Source: Syntrophales bacterium
GTDB taxonomy: Bacteria; Desulfobacterota; Syntrophia; Syntrophales; UBA8958
Length of the DNA stretch: 64,000 nucleotides
Direction: 5' to 3'
NCBI GenBank assembly: GCA_026417625.1
Contig: JAOACW010000004.1
Coordinates: 1 to 64,000, forward strand
A model generated the notes under the pieces. That model had not been told where the DNA came from. It saw nothing but the letters and a program-made list of their open reading frames with translations, and ran no database searches. Below, one piece after another: positions 61,579 through 64,000 of the stretch. Made by a program: the position numbers and the translations under genes. Each line of letters starts with the position of its first letter. The first letter of the stretch is position 1.

Positions 61579-62240
61579 GGCGCTTTTTCACCCGCCATTA
61601 ATTTTTCGGCCAGCTCTTCTCCCTTTTTCAGAAGACCGAGGACCTCTTCAGTGCTTAATCCCGCACCCTGGGCTATCTTAACAGCCTCTTCACAGGTTAT
61701 GAGATCTTCCGGAGCATGAGCGTCTGTGTTTAGTATCAGCGATGCACCGTACAATTTTGCCAAACGAACCACATGACCGTTAGCGAGGCAATGACCCTTC
61801 CTGGTAGAAATTTCCAAAAAAACACCTCGCTGGGCTGCTAAAGCAACTTCTTCTTCAGTTATAAGCCCCGGGTGGGCCAGTATATGCACTCCCGCTTCAA
61901 TTGCCGCCCTGTTTGTGCCCACAGGTACAGGTTCCACCAACGTTTCCCCGTGAACTAAAATGATCTGTGCACCCAGACGTCGGGCTTGTCCAACAAGCGA
62001 GTCTATCATTTCTGGGGGTACATGGGTGATCTCTATGCCACCAAGAATCGGCATGCCGTAAACCTTTGTCAACTTACTACAAATATGAACCACACGGGGG
62101 ATTATGAAGTCTATATTAGACTCATCACCATGGTCAGTAATGGCAATAGCCCGATACCCTTTCGTTCTTGCTCTTTGTACGAGCTCAGAGGGGATAAGCT
62201 CTCCGTCACTGAAGATAGAATGGGTATGGAGATCGATCAC
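61575..62240 (-). CDS. PHP-domain phosphoesterase
   Basis: About 221 residues from GTG at 62240 behind AGGAGA; a TTG six codons earlier is the alternative. Metal-binding PHP motifs are IDLHTHSIFSDGE at the start, IAITDHGDESN, GGIEITHVPPE, ILAHPGLITEE and LILNTDAHAPEDL. Relatives include histidinol phosphatase and 5'-3' exonuclease-like (RNase AM/YciV) proteins. No his genes are nearby, so the substrate is open. Confidence 0.86.
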   Translation of the reverse strand: MIDLHTHSIFSDGELIPSELVQRARTKGYRAIAITDHGDESNIDFIIPRVVHICSKLTKVYGMPILGGIEITHVPPEMIDSLVGQARRLGAQIILVHGETLVEPVPVGTNRAAIEAGVHILAHPGLITEEEVALAAQRGVFLEISTRKGHCLANGHVVRLAKLYGASLILNTDAHAPEDLITCEEAVKIAQGAGLSTEEVLGLLKKGEELAEKLMAGEKAP

Positions 62241-62327
62241 CCTAGCTGTTCTCCTCAAATTCCTTGACTTTTGTCGTTGTACGTATCAGAGTTAAAATCA
62301 AATATCAACCCGCTTCTTAAGAAAACA

Positions 62328-63524
62328 ATGATTTCTCGGCGAACATTTATCAGAAATCTGGGGAAAGGAATACTGATCATTGCGGGTTCAACCGTTCTAC
62401 CCCTCAATCTCTTAGCGAGGGAAAGAAAACTCAACCTCGACACCGATGCTCCCCGGGCAAGATACTGGGTTTCCGTAGAAACAGCTTCAAGCTGCGCCGT
62501 GTGCCACGGCCCCGTACCGATGAGTGGCGGGGGATCATACCGCCATGAAAAGAACTTGATCCGCTGTTTACTCTGTGCCCAGGGATGCTTCATTAGGGCG
62601 GGAAAAAGAGGACGGTGTCGAGCAAGGATGAACGTAGACGGCGAATTAAGAAGCCTAGTTTACGGAAGACCTGTCGCCATTCATACTGACCCTATCGAAA
62701 AGAAACCTTTTTACCACTATTTACCAGGAGCAGCAGCTTTTTCTCTGGCCACTACCGGGTGTCCACTGAGTTGTCGCTTTTGTCAGAACTGGGAAATCTC
62801 GCAGGCCGCTCCGGAAGACCATCCCGTTCCATATACTCCGCCCGATGTTATCGTACACATGGCGCAAAAAAACAAAGCTCCTGTGATAGCGTTCACATAC
62901 AACGAACCCACAGTGTTTACAGAGTACATGGTAGACATCGCCAAGGAAGCTAAAAAAAGAGGAATAAGATCCGTGCTTGTCACATGCGGATTTATGAATG
63001 AGGATCCACTTTCAGAACTCTGCTCCTGTCTTGACGCAATTAAGGTAGATCTCAAAGGATTCAGCGAGGATTTCTACCGAGAGGTATGCGGAGCGGAGCT
63101 CTATCCGGTTTTGAAAACGATAAAGTTCATTGCCAAAAAAAAAGTTCACTTGGAAATCGTAAATTTAGTTGTACCTACACTTAATGACTCAGAGAGCATG
63201 ATAAGTGCATTGGCCGATTGGCTCTACAAGGAAGTTGGGCCAGATGTGCCTCTCCACTTCACTCGCTTTCATCCTGACTACCGCCTTTTAAATCTGCCTC
63301 CCACTCCCGTTGAAGTTCTGGAAAGAGCCCGCAAAATCGCCATGAAGAGAGGTCTACATTATGTATACGTGGGGAATGTCCCTGACCATCCTGCAAACTC
63401 AACCTATTGTCCGAACTGTGGCAAGATGGTAATATCCCGTACAGGCTTTTTTGTGAAGCAGATACACATTAAAAACGGAAAATGTGCCTTCTGCAATAGA
63501 AAAATTTCAGGTGTATGGGCTTAA
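62328..63524 (+). CDS. amrS: AmmeMemoRadiSam-system radical SAM enzyme with Tat signal
   Basis: 398 residues from the ATG at 62328. It begins with a twin-arginine signal (ISRRTFIRNLGKGILIIAG). Then come a Cys motif IRCLLCAQGCFIRAGKRGRC, the radical SAM cluster motif TTGCPLSCRFCQNWEIS, VIAFTYNEPTVFTEYM, and a C-terminal zinc-ribbon-like pair (YCPNCGKM, CAFCNRK). This is the AmrS family, found with Memo and AMMECR1; its reaction is not established. The stop overlaps the Memo gene. Confidence 0.92.
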   Translation: MISRRTFIRNLGKGILIIAGSTVLPLNLLARERKLNLDTDAPRARYWVSVETASSCAVCHGPVPMSGGGSYRHEKNLIRCLLCAQGCFIRAGKRGRCRARMNVDGELRSLVYGRPVAIHTDPIEKKPFYHYLPGAAAFSLATTGCPLSCRFCQNWEISQAAPEDHPVPYTPPDVIVHMAQKNKAPVIAFTYNEPTVFTEYMVDIAKEAKKRGIRSVLVTCGFMNEDPLSELCSCLDAIKVDLKGFSEDFYREVCGAELYPVLKTIKFIAKKKVHLEIVNLVVPTLNDSESMISALADWLYKEVGPDVPLHFTRFHPDYRLLNLPPTPVEVLERARKIAMKRGLHYVYVGNVPDHPANSTYCPNCGKMVISRTGFFVKQIHIKNGKCAFCNRKISGVWA

Positions 63525-64000
63525 AATGGTTTAAAAGCCCGATTATTCAAATCATCGTAATGCTAACCATCCTTCTTGGAGGTGTTATGGTAATAAATGC
63601 AGACAAAAAATCCAGCAAAGTTATTAGACCCTCCGCCGTTGACGGGAGGTTCTATCCTGGAAATAAAGTAACATTGAAAAAAACGGTGGAAATCCTGCTA
63701 GAAAGCGCGGTCAAATCCCCCGTAAAGGACCCGATTGCCATCGTTGCCCCCCATGCAGGCTACATTTATTCCGGGCAGATAGCTGCGGATGCCTTCAAAC
63801 AGGTGGCAGGAAAAGATTATGATACCGTTATTATTCTGGGTACAAATCACACATCCGCTACATTAAAGGGTATTGCCCTTTATCCTGGTGATGGTTTTGA
63901 AACCCCACTAGGTACAGTTTGGATTGACCAGGAATTGGTGCACACGTTGCTAGAAAACTCACCTGACTGCGTCATGGATAGCAGCGCCCATGCTAAAGAA
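63515..64000 (+). CDS. Memo family protein (AmmeMemoRadiSam system protein B), partial at window end
   Basis: The ATG overlaps the amrS stop by 10 bases; 162 codons are present and the frame is open at the window edge. An N-terminal hydrophobic segment (IIQIIVMLTILLGGVMV) predicts export or membrane anchoring. The Memo domain follows: RPSAVDGRFYPGNK, IVAPHAGYIYSGQIAADAF with a metal-type His, and VIILGTNHTS. Memo proteins share the fold of class III extradiol dioxygenases; the bacterial function is unknown. Confidence 0.9.
   Translation, partial: MGLKWFKSPIIQIIVMLTILLGGVMVINADKKSSKVIRPSAVDGRFYPGNKVTLKKTVEILLESAVKSPVKDPIAIVAPHAGYIYSGQIAADAFKQVAGKDYDTVIILGTNHTSATLKGIALYPGDGFETPLGTVWIDQELVHTLLENSPDCVMDSSAHAKE

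Overview
The window looks like the chromosome of an anaerobic Gram-negative bacterium of the Deltaproteobacteria/Desulfobacterota type, possibly a sulfate reducer or syntrophic fatty/aromatic-acid degrader. The evidence is indirect: a class III (oxygen-sensitive) ribonucleotide reductase, five acyl-CoA dehydrogenases, several CoA-transferases, a 4-hydroxybutyryl-CoA dehydratase with an oxygen-labile Fe-S site, KDO synthesis (kdsD), and the mix of rny/ymdB with zapA. The exact genus cannot be read from the 268 bases of 16S rRNA present. No IS element, prophage, CRISPR array or integrase was seen.

Layout. 1-520: 5' end of a 16S rRNA gene on the minus strand with its promoter and a boxA-like site. 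521-6772 (minus): a housekeeping run, glmU-like nucleotidyltransferase, dusB, zapB-like, zapA, a 6S-like RNA candidate, rny, ymdB, tyrS. 6796-11749 (plus): purD-purH-purE-tsaC-glycosyltransferase. 11752-18122 (plus): a TetR regulator with a palindromic operator, followed by a long-chain beta-oxidation operon (acyl-CoA dehydrogenase, FadN-type hydratase/dehydrogenase, thiolase). 18183-31159: a small membrane protein, tRNA-Val, kdsD, an ABC exporter with a transglutaminase-like protein, then envelope proteins (SpoIID, secreted Pcm, membrane spermidine-synthase-like protein, BepA-like protease). 31169-36897 (minus): an HD-GYP sensor, nrdG-nrdD under two NrdR boxes, and apgM.

36976-60505 is a catabolic island of CoA-ester chemistry. 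It begins with a thiolase-hbd-crotonase-acyl-CoA dehydrogenase operon (minus). Divergent from this is a YcaO protein with an unrecognised 115-residue partner. Then come gctAB-like CoA-transferase genes, an acyl-CoA dehydrogenase and a crotonase, a combination that fits glutarate/glutaryl-CoA to crotonyl-CoA. A B12-radical-SAM gene with a Cys-rich partner follows. The last part is a minus-strand run: acetyl-CoA-hydrolase-type CoA-transferase, a 56-residue membrane peptide, acetate permease-like protein, two CaiB-type CoA-transferases, acyl-CoA ligase, Fe-alcohol dehydrogenase, an acyl-CoA dehydrogenase lacking its usual catalytic Glu, and 4-hydroxybutyryl-CoA dehydratase. The modules plausibly converge on crotonyl-CoA, which the hbd/thiolase operon would turn into acetyl-CoA.

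60778-64000: a NUDT19-like Nudix hydrolase, a PHP phosphoesterase, and two members of the AmmeMemoRadiSam set (radical SAM enzyme and Memo), both with apparent export signals. The points most worth a second look are the YcaO pair, the 4-hydroxybutyryl-CoA dehydratase cluster with its asymmetric CaiB pair and base-less dehydrogenase, the exported radical SAM/Memo pair, and the Cys-rich/B12-radical-SAM pair.
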